DNA of 64,000 nt from an uncultured Flavobacteriaceae bacterium (GCA_947500525.1 CANMSH010000002.1:496001-560000); one strand, 5' to 3'; positions 8,418 to 17,214 are shown, numbered from the stretch's first letter. A program made the numbers and translations. The notes: generated by a model not told the origin, from the sequence alone.

Positions 8418-9016
8418 TTTTCTTTATAATAATGAACTGTTAGTTTGGCTACATTTTGAAGAAAATCTACATCATTCACAACTACCTGCTGTATATCTAA
8501 ACCTAATTTTTCTTGCAGTTCTAACTTCAAACTTTCATGATCTTCAGGTTTAATATTATCAATATTATTATATATGACGCGCTTTGTGATTACCTGTCTT
8601 GACAGCCAAATTCTTTCAATTACCATTATAGAAACAATGACAATAACATTACCCAAAACAAGCTCTGCTAAACTCATTTTTTTATTCGCTAATGAATTAA
8701 TAACCGAAACACCAATGACTACAAATAAATAGGTCATTTCTTTAATTCCAATAGTATTTGTTCGATAGCGAAGAATTCCAAAAATCGCAAATAAGCCAAG
8801 GGCCATTCCCAAATCAAGCTCAAATTTTTTCAGTGTAAAACAAATAAAGAATACTATAATACCAATCATATAATAGGTAAATAGATATTCCTGCTTTTTT
8901 GTATACTTATAATATAAAAAACGGATAATAATGGTTAAAACGACAATGTTAATCGAAAATCGAAATAGCATTTTATAAAAATCATTGTCAAAAAATGGTA
9001 TGTCTAAAAATTCCAT
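8414..9016 (-). CDS. DUF4956 membrane protein
   Basis: 200 residues with about four transmembrane helices in the first 140 and a cytoplasmic tail. The central block LGLFAIFGILRYRTNTIGIKEMTYLFVVIGVSVIN is the diagnostic part of DUF4956. In other bacteria this family often neighbours VTC-type polyphosphate polymerases; no such gene is present here, and the partner is a DUF2490 barrel instead. It is the first gene of the unit and has a well-spaced promoter upstream. Function unknown. Confidence 0.8.
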   Translation of the reverse strand: MEFLDIPFFDNDFYKMLFRFSINIVVLTIIIRFLYYKYTKKQEYLFTYYMIGIIVFFICFTLKKFELDLGMALGLFAIFGILRYRTNTIGIKEMTYLFVVIGVSVINSLANKKMSLAELVLGNVIVIVSIMVIERIWLSRQVITKRVIYNNIDNIKPEDHESLKLELQEKLGLDIQQVVVNDVDFLQNVAKLTVHYYKEK

Positions 9017-9035
9017 AAAATTTTAATATGCAGTT

Positions 9036-9063
9036 CAAATTTACTGAAATTATTTACACCCAA
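9036..9063 (-). promoter_or_regulatory. Promoter TTG-N17-TAAATTTG
   Basis: Minus-strand -33 TTG and -7 TAAATTTG with a 17-base spacer, a good Bacteroidota promoter directly upstream of the DUF4956-DUF2490 unit. Confidence 0.7.
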
Positions 9064-9115
9064 TAGATATAATAAGAAAGCAATACATAAGGTAGACGAG
9101 AATACCTCTTTGGAT

Positions 9116-10666
9116 CTACTCGGCAGGTCTACCGTGAATTTCTTCAAAAAGTGTATCAAAGTTTTCCCTGAGATACGTTCGCAACTTCATTCTATAATCA
9201 TTTTTAAGCCACTCTACGAAATTATTTGTGCTTTTACTAATGCATTTGGTATAGCGTTGAATACGAAAATCAATATCATCTCCTAGTAATTTGGCTAATG
9301 CCAAGGCATCATATACATCTTCACTATTTTCAATACAGATCTTAGAATGATGTGCGATAGACATTTCTAACACTACTTTAGAGGACAAACCTTTGGCAAC
9401 CGCATCTTTATAAGTTTGTCTGATATCAAAGGTTAAGTCAGGAGAATTTTTAAACTTAACTTTAATCACTTCGGGCATTTCATAAACAAAATTACTTTCT
9501 AACTCTTCGTCAGTCTGTAATTTATCTAAATAATAATTTGGCGATCTAAATATGCGTTGCCAATCCAAATTAGCCCCCCAAGGACCAAAACGATGGAAAT
9601 TATTTCCTAAATCTATAACAGAGAATGTCTTTTTATCATCTAGTATACGACTTCCTCTACCTATCATTTGGTAGTAAAGGGTTAAAGACTTAGTGGCTCT
9701 ATTTAGAATAATGGTATCAACTGTTGGCTCATCAAAACCTGTTGTTAAAATACTCACAGAAGTTAATATTGCATCTGGTGTTTTTTTAAACCATTCTAAA
9801 ATCTCTTTTCTTTCTTTCTTAGAGGCCGTGTTATCTAAATGGGCGATTTTATATCCCGCAGATCTAAATAAATCATACACATATAAAGACGTATTGATAC
9901 CATTGTTAAAGATGAGTGTTTTCTTACCCTTCGAACGTTCCTCATACGATTGTAATAATTTACCAAGCATATTCGCATTGGTATATAAATCTTCTGATGA
10001 TTTAACTGTATAATCACCATTAGAACCTACAATTAACGACGTTAAACCAACGTTGTACGTGTACATTTCTGCCTTCGCCAGAAACTTATTGTCTATTAAA
10101 GACTTTATACTTTCTCCAACAATTAGCTCGTCGTAATTATCATGCATTGGAAGCTTGATATTCGAACTCAAAGGAGTCGCCGTCACTCCTAAAATGAATG
10201 ATTTTTCAAAAAATTTGAAAAGTTTTGTGAAAGAATTATAGTGAGCTTCATCAATAATGACCAATCCAACATTAGATATATCAAGCATATCTTCATTCAA
10301 CCTATTATTTAGTGTTTCAACCATCGCCACGAAACAACTATAATTATCTTGATCGTCTAAATTGGCTTTACTGCTAACAATCTTATTTTCAACACCAAAT
10401 GATGACAGCATGCTGGCTGTTTGATTACATAACTCGATGCGATGTGTCATGACAAGTACTTTCTTGTCATGGTGCTTTAAATATTGTCTTACTATTTCAG
10501 AAAAAATAACAGTTTTACCACCACCTGTAGGGAGTTGGTATAACAAATGATAATCATTGGCAGCATCTTCAAAACTTGCAAATATCTTATCTATCGCGCC
10601 TTTTTGGTAGGTATAGAGGTCTTTTCCTGCCTTTCTTTCTTCTATTTCACTTGTAGCTAATTTCAT
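9116..10666 (-). CDS. Superfamily 2 DEAD/DEAH helicase
   Basis: 516 residues. Motifs in order: Q-like region YTYQKGAIDKI, Walker A LPTGGGKT, Ia TMTHRIEL, Walker B IIDEAHYN, motif III GVTATP, then the second RecA domain with TSVSILTTGFDEP and motif VI QMIGRGSR. The arrangement matches the SSL2/type III restriction-like helicase group, but there is no nuclease or methylase nearby, so it is a stand-alone nucleic-acid ATPase. The reading frame extends to a GTG at 10702, but that codon abuts the -7 promoter box, so the ATG giving MKLATSEIEERKAG is preferred. A C-terminal region of about 130 residues has no recognised domain. Confidence 0.87.
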   Translation of the reverse strand: MKLATSEIEERKAGKDLYTYQKGAIDKIFASFEDAANDYHLLYQLPTGGGKTVIFSEIVRQYLKHHDKKVLVMTHRIELCNQTASMLSSFGVENKIVSSKANLDDQDNYSCFVAMVETLNNRLNEDMLDISNVGLVIIDEAHYNSFTKLFKFFEKSFILGVTATPLSSNIKLPMHDNYDELIVGESIKSLIDNKFLAKAEMYTYNVGLTSLIVGSNGDYTVKSSEDLYTNANMLGKLLQSYEERSKGKKTLIFNNGINTSLYVYDLFRSAGYKIAHLDNTASKKERKEILEWFKKTPDAILTSVSILTTGFDEPTVDTIILNRATKSLTLYYQMIGRGSRILDDKKTFSVIDLGNNFHRFGPWGANLDWQRIFRSPNYYLDKLQTDEELESNFVYEMPEVIKVKFKNSPDLTFDIRQTYKDAVAKGLSSKVVLEMSIAHHSKICIENSEDVYDALALAKLLGDDIDFRIQRYTKCISKSTNNFVEWLKNDYRMKLRTYLRENFDTLFEEIHGRPAE

Positions 10667-10691
10667 TGGGGCTTTTACAATTGTAATTTTG

Positions 10692-10724
10692 CAAAAATAC
10701 ACCGTTTAAATAGTTTTTGAGCAA
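10692..10724 (-). promoter_or_regulatory. Promoter TTG-N22-TATTTTTG
   Basis: Minus-strand -7 TATTTTTG and a -33 TTG 22 bases further upstream. The predicted start of transcription falls downstream of the apparent GTG start of the helicase frame, which is why the later ATG is chosen. Confidence 0.65.
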
Positions 10725-10768
10725 TCTTTACGATAAAATATGGTATTATTCTTTTAATTCGTTAAGAA

Positions 10769-11026
10769 TCAATTATTTCTGTTTATCGGAGTGTTTTTCT
10801 TTGGCATAGGACCGCGAAGGTGAATAATTAACCCATTTAAAAAATTACGCAAAATTTGATCTCCACATTCAACATATTTAGGGTGTTTTTCATTTCTAAA
10901 AAAAGCTCCTAATTCGCCCTTTGAGACTTTAAAATCAACTAATGCACAAATTTTAACAATATCATCATCTCTTAACTTATGTGCTACTCGTAATTTTTTA
11001 AAAATATCATTGTTTGATAACCCCAT
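10769..11026 (-). CDS. DUF1456 (YehS-like) protein, single-repeat form
   Basis: 85 residues matching one repeat of the DUF1456/YehS family: NNDIFKKLRVAHKLRDDDIVKI, VDFKVSKGELGAFFR, CGDQILRNFLNGLI. Enterobacterial YehS carries two such repeats in about 155 residues; here there is one plus a short basic tail. It starts one base after the stop of the DEAD-box helicase gene and is clearly cotranscribed with it. Function unknown; the link to an RNA helicase is contextual only. Confidence 0.8.
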   Translation of the reverse strand: MGLSNNDIFKKLRVAHKLRDDDIVKICALVDFKVSKGELGAFFRNEKHPKYVECGDQILRNFLNGLIIHLRGPMPKKNTPINRNN

Positions 11027-11027
11027 A

Positions 11028-12146
11028 TTATGCTGTAATTTCTATAAATTTGATATCTAATGCTTTCTGAACTTCATGAATTCGAGGCAATTCACTTGGT
11101 AAAATCAAAGCGATAGAAAAACCTGTTTTACCAGCCCTAGCGGTTCTACCACTTCTATGCGTATAATAATCTAATTGCTCAGGCAACTGATGATGAACTA
11201 CAAAGCCAAGACTATGAACATCAATACCACGCGCTGAGACGTCGGTAGAAATCAACACACGAACACTTTCATTTTTGAAGGCACGCATAACTTTATCTCG
11301 ATCTCTTTGTTGCATGTCGCCTTCCAACGCTCCAACAGAAAATCCTTCCTCTTTTAAAATTGCGGTCAAATTTTGAGTTCCTGCTTTGGTTCTGCAAAAA
11401 ATAATTCCTCTATCATTCTCTCTCTGTTCCAAAATCCTTATCAAAAGATCGACTTTCCCTTTAATGGTTGTTTTGATATACTGATGCGTAATATTAGCAT
11501 TTACCAAAGCATTTTTATTTACTTCTACTCGTATCGCCTTTGGATCCATGTACGTTTTTACGATACGTTTAATCTCATCGGGCATGGTTGCTGAAAAGAG
11601 CCAAGTGTGTCGCTCGCCTTCGGTATATTTCAATATTCTATTCAAATCTTGTTTAAAACCCATACTCAACATCTCATCAGCTTCATCTAAAACAAGGGTT
11701 TTTATATTCTTTATATCAATTTCACCTCGTTCAATTAGATCAAGTAATCTCCCCGGTGTTGCAACAACAACATGCGTTGTTCTTTTTAAGGCCTTTATTT
11801 GGATATCGATTTTTTCTCCTCCATACACCCCTTCCGCAAAAATTTTATTCGGTACGTATTTCGTAAACTTAAACAGTTGTTTCTTTATTTGTTGCACCAA
11901 CTCTCTTGTAGGAGCTAATATCAAAGCTTGTATTTCAGGATTCGATGCATCTATTTGATGTAAAATAGGAAGACCAAATGCAGCTGTTTTTCCGGTGCCT
12001 GTCTGGGCCAGCCCAATAAGATCTATTTTAGCAGTTAACAATTTAGGAATGGTTTCTTCCTGAATTTGCGTTGGACTAATAATATTTAGCTCTTTTAAGG
12101 CTTTGATATATTCTTTACGGATACCTAATTCTGAAAACGTCGACAT
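11028..12146 (-). CDS. DEAD-box RNA helicase (RhlE-like)
   Basis: 372 residues containing all DEAD-box motifs: Q motif SPTQIQEETIP, I AQTGTGKT, Ia PTRELV, Ib TPGRLLD, II DEAD, III SAT, IV IIFCRTK, V STDVSARGID, VI HRSGRTAR. It lacks the basic C-terminal tail seen in longer RhlE and CsdA proteins and ends about twenty residues after motif VI. An upstream GTG extension is rejected because the -7 promoter box lies inside it; the ATG giving MSTFSELGIRKEY is used. Probable role is rRNA or mRNA remodelling in the cytoplasm. Confidence 0.92.
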   Translation of the reverse strand: MSTFSELGIRKEYIKALKELNIISPTQIQEETIPKLLTAKIDLIGLAQTGTGKTAAFGLPILHQIDASNPEIQALILAPTRELVQQIKKQLFKFTKYVPNKIFAEGVYGGEKIDIQIKALKRTTHVVVATPGRLLDLIERGEIDIKNIKTLVLDEADEMLSMGFKQDLNRILKYTEGERHTWLFSATMPDEIKRIVKTYMDPKAIRVEVNKNALVNANITHQYIKTTIKGKVDLLIRILEQRENDRGIIFCRTKAGTQNLTAILKEEGFSVGALEGDMQQRDRDKVMRAFKNESVRVLISTDVSARGIDVHSLGFVVHHQLPEQLDYYTHRSGRTARAGKTGFSIALILPSELPRIHEVQKALDIKFIEITA

Positions 12147-12162
12147 ACTTTTATTTAAGCGA

Positions 12163-12170
12163 CAAATATA
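12163..12170 (-). promoter_or_regulatory. -7 element TATATTTG
   Basis: Exact TAnnTTTG match on the minus strand, 17 bases before the chosen helicase start; no good TTG lies at -33. Confidence 0.55.
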
Positions 12171-12204
12171 CACTTAATATAAAGTGTAGCTTCACTATTA
12201 AACA

Positions 12205-12236
12205 ATAAAAAAAGTGGGCATAAACCCACTTTTTCC
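12205..12236 (-). terminator. Intrinsic terminator
   Basis: Ten-bp arms AAAAAGTGGG/CCCACTTTTT with a 6-base loop. On the minus strand it ends in a T-run and lies just after the carboxypeptidase-like-domain gene. Confidence 0.8.
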
Positions 12237-12257
12237 TATTCTATATATGCTAGATAA

Positions 12258-13511
12258 TCATCCAGCCTTTTTTAATTGTCTCTTTATTTTATTTATCGCA
12301 GATTCGATAGACTTCTCTGGTTCGATCACATTATAAGCTCCCCAAAATTCGGGGTCAGAAAATCCAGATGCTTCATCGGTAATAATGATAGATGGTTTTA
12401 ATCTTTCTTTAAATTTCAAACTTTCTTTCGCATCACTAATTTCCCAATCTGTAATAGCCATTTCACTTGAAAGTGAGTATGTTGTGTTAAATAATTTTCG
12501 TTTTTTATTTATTTTAAACGTAATCTGAACATTGCTATAACCATAGTACCATTTTCCGTTTTTCTCTCGGTAATCTACTCTATATGCTGCCTTAGTTGGA
12601 TATACCTTAATGTCTCTTGGTTTCTTTTTTACGAACATACTTCCCGTAAGTTCTTTATTTTCGACATTCAAATTATAAATAGCACTATTTAAGGCCAATG
12701 TTTCAGCATCAATATAAAGTTTTCCGTAAAATAAAGGCTCTACCACATTAGGGTTTTGAGCAAATTTCACAATATAAACCGCCTTGCCATTAATTGTTGT
12801 CGATGGCAAATAGGAAAAGTCATAATACTGTAACATTTCACTAGTAAATATATATTGAGGATACTTCATCATATCTACATACAGCGCATTAAATGGCCCA
12901 CCTTGTAACTTTAAGGCAACCGTATCTAATTTGGTGTAATCAGTGCTTTTACGGGCCTTGTACAATTTCATATTGTCTTTGCGATTAGAATTGTATGGCT
13001 GTTTATATACATTTACGATAGCCTCCGCTAAAGAGACATTTCTTCTTCGTTTCTTTATTGTTTCTCTATAAAAAGCCGTCATATTTGCCTGCTGATTTAG
13101 ATTATTTGAGGCTTTTCTTTTAAAAGTCTCTTCTACCAAATCTTTAGGGTTTTTAAAAGTGTTGATGGTTGCCTCTGATAATTCAGTCACATCTGGCTCA
13201 AGAGAAATTTTATTCTTGCTCTTTTTGAGACTTGATAAAGCAACTGTCTTTTGTTTGTAGCCTAAAAAGGAAATTACAATATTAGAATTTTCTAGATTCG
13301 AAGGAACTTTAAGTAAAAACTTACCGTCATTATTGGTAACGGTACTTATATTTGTATTTTCAATTGCAAGTGAGGCAAAAACTAGTGCGTCTCCAGAATT
13401 CTCGTCAACAACAATCCCACTGAACTCTTTGTAGGTTTCTACTGCAGTATCTGTTTGCGCATTTAATACGCTAAATGAAATCAATAAAAAGGAAAAAAAG
13501 AAACCTTTCAT
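12258..13511 (-). CDS. Secreted CarboxypepD_reg-like domain protein
   Basis: 417 residues from the chosen start, whose N-terminus MKGFFFSFLLISFSVLNAQ is a clean signal peptide; in-frame ATGs at 13550 and 13574 would lengthen the n-region and cannot be excluded. Next is a carboxypeptidase-regulatory-like domain (EFSGIVVDENSGDALVFASLAIENTN...TNNDGKFLLKVP...FLGYKQKTV), then about 280 residues resembling the periplasmic part of DUF5686-type proteins (FYRETIKKRRR, AEAIVNVYK, LQGGPFNALYVDMMKYP). The C-terminal barrel of full-length DUF5686 proteins is missing and no plug is seen, so it is probably periplasmic or surface-exposed. Role unknown. Confidence 0.78.
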   Translation of the reverse strand: MKGFFFSFLLISFSVLNAQTDTAVETYKEFSGIVVDENSGDALVFASLAIENTNISTVTNNDGKFLLKVPSNLENSNIVISFLGYKQKTVALSSLKKSKNKISLEPDVTELSEATINTFKNPKDLVEETFKRKASNNLNQQANMTAFYRETIKKRRRNVSLAEAIVNVYKQPYNSNRKDNMKLYKARKSTDYTKLDTVALKLQGGPFNALYVDMMKYPQYIFTSEMLQYYDFSYLPSTTINGKAVYIVKFAQNPNVVEPLFYGKLYIDAETLALNSAIYNLNVENKELTGSMFVKKKPRDIKVYPTKAAYRVDYREKNGKWYYGYSNVQITFKINKKRKLFNTTYSLSSEMAITDWEISDAKESLKFKERLKPSIIITDEASGFSDPEFWGAYNVIEPEKSIESAINKIKRQLKKAG

Positions 13512-13644
13512 GTTTTGTTTTTGACGCTTGCTTAGTATAACGTTTTTCATGATAAACAACTTTAGATTCAACATTTTGTATCGCCTTATAAAGGTACTAA
13601 AAAATTGACACTTAAAATGTTAAATTAATTTCCAAGTACCAACT

Positions 13645-13737
13645 TTAATGCTTGCGTTTTTGCACTACTTCAATTAAGGCGTCCTTTGGATCGATAAAAT
13701 TTGAAAAACTTACTAAAAAAGTAAAAAACCTATTCAT
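13645..13737 (-). pseudogene. Possible remnant of a VOC/glyoxalase C-terminus
   Basis: A 30-codon frame ends FIDPKDALIEVVQKRKH. This resembles the last strand of vicinal-oxygen-chelate proteins (F-x-DP-x-G-x-LIEVVQ), in which the Glu is a metal ligand. Nothing upstream in the 60 remaining bases continues the domain. The ATG at its start may be fortuitous. The remainder of this divergent intergenic region shows only a weak TATCTTTA box in front of the M19 gene. Confidence 0.35.
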
Positions 13738-13798
13738 TTATTTTCACATAGATTCATTAGATAATTCTTATCTTTAAAAATCTTTAAAACTAACTTCA

Positions 13799-15085
13799 AT
13801 GAAACATTGCTATTTCCTTTTATTTATCTTCTTTCTTGTATCATGTAATCAAAGTAAAGAACTCTCCGATGAAGAGGTGTTAGAAAAAGCAACCACCATT
13901 CATGAGCGTGTAATTACTTTAGATACACATGCTGATATTAATATTGCGAATTTTACCGATTCAGTAAATTATACGCAGCGTCTAGAGAACCAGGTAAATT
14001 TGCCAAAAATGAAGGAAGGCGGATTAGATGTTGCTTGGTTTATCGTTTACACGGGGCAAGATTCGCTAAATGCAAATGGTTATGAGAAGGCATATCAGAA
14101 TGCCATGTCTAAATTTGATGCAATTCATAGACTTACAAAAGAATATGCTCCCAATCAAATTGAATTAGCTCTAACATCGAATGATGTTCGACGTATTCAT
14201 GACCAAGGTAAAAAAATTGCAATGATTGGTATTGAAAATGGATACCCAGTTGGTGAAGACATCACTAATGTAAAAAAGTTTTATGATTTAGGAGGAAGAT
14301 ATATGTCGCTTGCTCATAATGGCCATAGTCAATTAAGTGATTCAAATACAGGCGAAAAAGACAATGTTTGGTTACATGATGGGTTAAGTGAATTGGGGAA
14401 GCAGGTCGTGGCTGAAATGAACAAATATGGTATGATGATCGATATATCGCACCCCTCAAAAGAGGCTATTAAACAAATGATAGCGCTTTCAAAAGCCCCA
14501 GTGATTGCTTCACATTCTTCGGCTAGAGCACTTTGCAATCATAGTAGAAACTTAGATGATGAACAATTACAGTGGATTAAAGATAATGGCGGTGTTGTTC
14601 AAACTGTTGCCTTTAAATCTTATTTAAATACAGAAAAGTATAAAGCCCGAAATAGTAAAATTAAAGAAATTGAGAAAGTAGTAATGGATTCTTTAGGATC
14701 TAAATGGCTTACTCGAAATGAGATTCGTGAACTTCCTGCTGTTGATCGTGACAATTACTTAAAAAAATACGTTGTAATGAACGGTATTGTAAAAAAGAAA
14801 ACCGCGTCAATGACAAACCTACCCCCGGCAGTTGATGTTTCTGATTTTGTAAACCATATAGATTACTTAGTTGAAAAAATAGGTATTGATCATGTAGGTA
14901 TTAGTTCTGACTTTGACGGAGGTGGTGGTATAGATGGTTGGAGTGATGCTTCAGAAACGTTTAATGTAACTCTCGAATTAGTAAAGCGTAATTATACTGA
15001 AAATCAAATAAAAAAGTTGTGGAGCGAAAATCTCCTACGTGTTTTAGATGAATGCCAAAAAATAGCTCAAGATCTACAAGGTTAA
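13799..15085 (+). CDS. Membrane dipeptidase, peptidase family M19
   Basis: 428-residue lipoprotein (lipobox LVSC, Cys16) with a TIM-barrel renal-dipeptidase domain. Visible landmarks are TLDTHADI (the first two metal ligands), IGIENG, LAHNGHSQLSDS, DISHPS, ASHSSARALCNHSRNL and DHVGISSDFDGGG near the C-terminus. The family hydrolyses dipeptides, including D-amino-acid-containing ones, with a binuclear zinc centre. The lipid anchor suggests action in the periplasm or at the outer membrane on peptides from outside or from cell-wall turnover. It is a single-gene unit converging on the thioesterase gene. Confidence 0.93.
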   Translation: MKHCYFLLFIFFLVSCNQSKELSDEEVLEKATTIHERVITLDTHADINIANFTDSVNYTQRLENQVNLPKMKEGGLDVAWFIVYTGQDSLNANGYEKAYQNAMSKFDAIHRLTKEYAPNQIELALTSNDVRRIHDQGKKIAMIGIENGYPVGEDITNVKKFYDLGGRYMSLAHNGHSQLSDSNTGEKDNVWLHDGLSELGKQVVAEMNKYGMMIDISHPSKEAIKQMIALSKAPVIASHSSARALCNHSRNLDDEQLQWIKDNGGVVQTVAFKSYLNTEKYKARNSKIKEIEKVVMDSLGSKWLTRNEIRELPAVDRDNYLKKYVVMNGIVKKKTASMTNLPPAVDVSDFVNHIDYLVEKIGIDHVGISSDFDGGGGIDGWSDASETFNVTLELVKRNYTENQIKKLWSENLLRVLDECQKIAQDLQG

Positions 15086-15093
15086 TACTACTA

Positions 15094-15504
15094 TTAAATT
15101 GAAAATAATTCGAGAATCTCTTCGCTAATTCGTTTTGGTTTTAGAGATTCTTTGTCTAAAAGACAGAATATTGTTTTTGATTTTACTAAGAGTTCATCAT
15201 CTCTATACATATGAACAATTCTAGTAGATTTCACCCCTTTACTTTCCTCAATCCATGTGAAAATTGAAATATCATCATGTAGGTATGCTTGTTTGAGATA
15301 ATCTATTTCATGACGTAGTACCATCCATACAGATGCATCTTTGATAGTTTTAGTTGCCAATATCTCCCAATGTGCATATGCTACCTCCTGCACCCAATCT
15401 AGATAAACAGCATTGTTCACATGATTAAGATGATCTAAATGTTGCGATTCTACTTTTAAAAAATGTTGATAAGAAACTTTATCATTTGGGGCCATGTAAT
15501 TCAT
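15094..15504 (-). CDS. Acyl-CoA thioesterase, 4HBT/YbgC type
   Basis: About 136 residues of hot-dog fold. The signature VESQHLDHLNHVNNAVYLDWVQEVAYAHW matches 4-hydroxybenzoyl-CoA thioesterase-like enzymes, with the catalytic Asp in the D-x-x-x-HVNN region. The frame extends to a TTG at 15525, but the ATG giving MNYMAPNDK (or the next ATG three codons on) is more plausible. It hydrolyses acyl-CoA thioesters in the cytoplasm; substrate unknown. Its 3' end lies 8 bases from that of the convergent M19 gene. Confidence 0.87.
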   Translation of the reverse strand: MNYMAPNDKVSYQHFLKVESQHLDHLNHVNNAVYLDWVQEVAYAHWEILATKTIKDASVWMVLRHEIDYLKQAYLHDDISIFTWIEESKGVKSTRIVHMYRDDELLVKSKTIFCLLDKESLKPKRISEEILELFSI

Positions 15505-15610
15505 TTTATGACAACTAAAATACAAAATATGATAAGAGATGTTAAAGTTCCACCAAAGAATATGGCAGGTTAACTAATATTAGCTAACTTCAACCGGTAA
15601 TCTACTGAAA

Positions 15611-16237
15611 ATGAGAGTCAAACTATTATACATAAGTCTATTTTTTATCACATCTTGCGTCAAATCCCAAGAAAAGAAAGTTGAAGATAGACTCGTTGGA
15701 GGTCCCTGTCAAGGTTGTGAAGCCATTTATGATTATGGAGATTATCTGTTGAATGCAGTTGATACATTACCCGGATTTACTTCTTCCAAGCAACATTTAA
15801 AGATTTCTGGAACAGTCTATCAAAATGACGGTCGCACTCCGACAAGCGATGTACTATTATATATTTATCAAACCAACGAGTTAGGGATATATCCCAAAAG
15901 GGAGAATTCTAAGGGTTGGGAAAACACACATGGATATATACGCGGATGGATTAAAACCAACGCAAAAGGTCAATATACACTGTACACCTTTCGGCCAGGG
16001 TCATACCCCAATACTACCACACCTCAACATATACATGTCACCGTTAAAGAGACATCAAAAAACGAATATTACTTAGATGATTTTTATTTCGATGATGATC
16101 CTAACTTAACGAATAAAATTAGGAATAGAAAAAACTTTAGAGGTGGCAACGGCATCTTGAAGCTTAGTTCGAATGGTGCGATTTACGAATCTAAAAGAGA
16201 TTTTATTTTAGGACTGAACATTCCTAATTACAATTAA
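15611..16237 (+). CDS. Intradiol-dioxygenase-like lipoprotein
   Basis: 208 residues with lipobox FITSC (Cys16). From about residue 60 the fold is that of protocatechuate/catechol intradiol dioxygenase C-terminal domains: SGTVYQNDGRTPTSDVLLYIYQTN, then GYIRGWIKTNAKGQYTLYTFRPGSYP and PQHIHVTV. The four non-haem Fe(III) ligands of the family can be placed at Tyr94, Tyr132, His140 and His142. Classical enzymes are cytoplasmic; here the lipid anchor puts it outside the cytoplasm, and no aromatic-degradation genes accompany it. Substrate unknown. Its stop codon interlocks with that of the convergent DUF72 gene. Confidence 0.82.
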   Translation: MRVKLLYISLFFITSCVKSQEKKVEDRLVGGPCQGCEAIYDYGDYLLNAVDTLPGFTSSKQHLKISGTVYQNDGRTPTSDVLLYIYQTNELGIYPKRENSKGWENTHGYIRGWIKTNAKGQYTLYTFRPGSYPNTTTPQHIHVTVKETSKNEYYLDDFYFDDDPNLTNKIRNRKNFRGGNGILKLSSNGAIYESKRDFILGLNIPNYN

Positions 16238-17124
16238 AATAAAGAAGGAGGTTCTTTGGCCATTGTAGGAATAGTTAAGGTTGTTCCTAGGGTCTCATTC
16301 AGGTTCTTAATAAAATGTGCAGATAACAAAGGAGAAGCAAGCTCTAGATTTTGATGCACAAAAAAATGCACTTTTTCAAGACCGGCATCCACCCATTCGT
16401 TTAGACGAAGTACCCAATCGTTCAATCTGTCATAATCACTTTGATGATTTGCACCTACATATCTAATAAATGCTTCATTGTTACTTAATCTCATATGTAA
16501 TAAATCTCGTCTACCTGCCGAATCAACTAAAATATTTGCTATACCATTCTCTTTTAATACATAATATAACTCATTAGCAACGTTATCATTTGAATACCAA
16601 TCTGGGTGTCTAAATTCCACAGCCAATGGTATTTCTTTAGGCCAAGATTGAGCAAAATTAATTACCCTATCAAAATCTTTAGGTGAGAAATTAGCATGCA
16701 TCTGTAAAAATAATGTTCCTAATTTTTCTTTCAAATTAGAAGCGGCATACAGATAATTTTCAACTTGTTGTCTTACTTCGTTTAGTCTTTTCCAATGACT
16801 TATTTCCTGATTTAACTTTGGAAAAAACTTAAAGCCTTCGGGAGTTTTATCGTACCACTTTTCAAATTGTTCGGGTGGAAAAAATCTATAAAAAGTAGCA
16901 TTTAATTCAATACTATTGAATTGACTCGAGTAATATACCAATTCATCTTTGGTGCCTCGAGGATAGAATCCTTTTAGGTCTGCCCTATTCCATTTTGCAC
17001 AGCCAACAAAAACTTCTAACGGTTTTGAATTATTAGTTGACGACAGTAATAAATGTGTGTCTGGGTGATCTTGAGGCAAGGTAAAATCTACCAATTCGGG
17101 GTTGTCTACTCTTCCAAATTTCAT
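16234..17124 (-). CDS. DUF72 protein (YecE-like TIM barrel)
   Basis: 296 residues. Diagnostic parts are VFVGCAKWNRADLKGFYPRG, YYSSQFNSIELNATFYR, FPKLNQEISHWKRL, LGTLFLQMHANFSP and LAVEFRHPDWY, all characteristic of the DUF72/YecE family, a TIM barrel of unknown biochemical activity related to sugar-phosphate isomerases in fold. It is cytoplasmic and has its own promoter. Its stop overlaps that of the convergent lipoprotein gene through a shared TTAA. Confidence 0.9.
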   Translation of the reverse strand: MKFGRVDNPELVDFTLPQDHPDTHLLLSSTNNSKPLEVFVGCAKWNRADLKGFYPRGTKDELVYYSSQFNSIELNATFYRFFPPEQFEKWYDKTPEGFKFFPKLNQEISHWKRLNEVRQQVENYLYAASNLKEKLGTLFLQMHANFSPKDFDRVINFAQSWPKEIPLAVEFRHPDWYSNDNVANELYYVLKENGIANILVDSAGRRDLLHMRLSNNEAFIRYVGANHQSDYDRLNDWVLRLNEWVDAGLEKVHFFVHQNLELASPLLSAHFIKNLNETLGTTLTIPTMAKEPPSLF

Positions 17125-17173
17125 GCTAAATGGTTAATAAAATCGTTTATAACTATAATTCTTTCTATTGATT

Positions 17174-17181
17174 CAAAGATA
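17174..17181 (-). promoter_or_regulatory. -7 element TATCTTTG
   Basis: Exact TAnnTTTG match on the minus strand upstream of the DUF72 gene, in the 90-base divergent spacer. Confidence 0.55.
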
Positions 17182-17214
17182 CACATTAGTTACTTTTAAA
17201 TAAACCTATAAGTT

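Noticed and set aside
13512-13574. Longer start for the CarboxypepD_reg protein
   Set aside because: Not excluded, but it puts about 20 residues before the signal peptide core; the internal ATG gives a standard signal.
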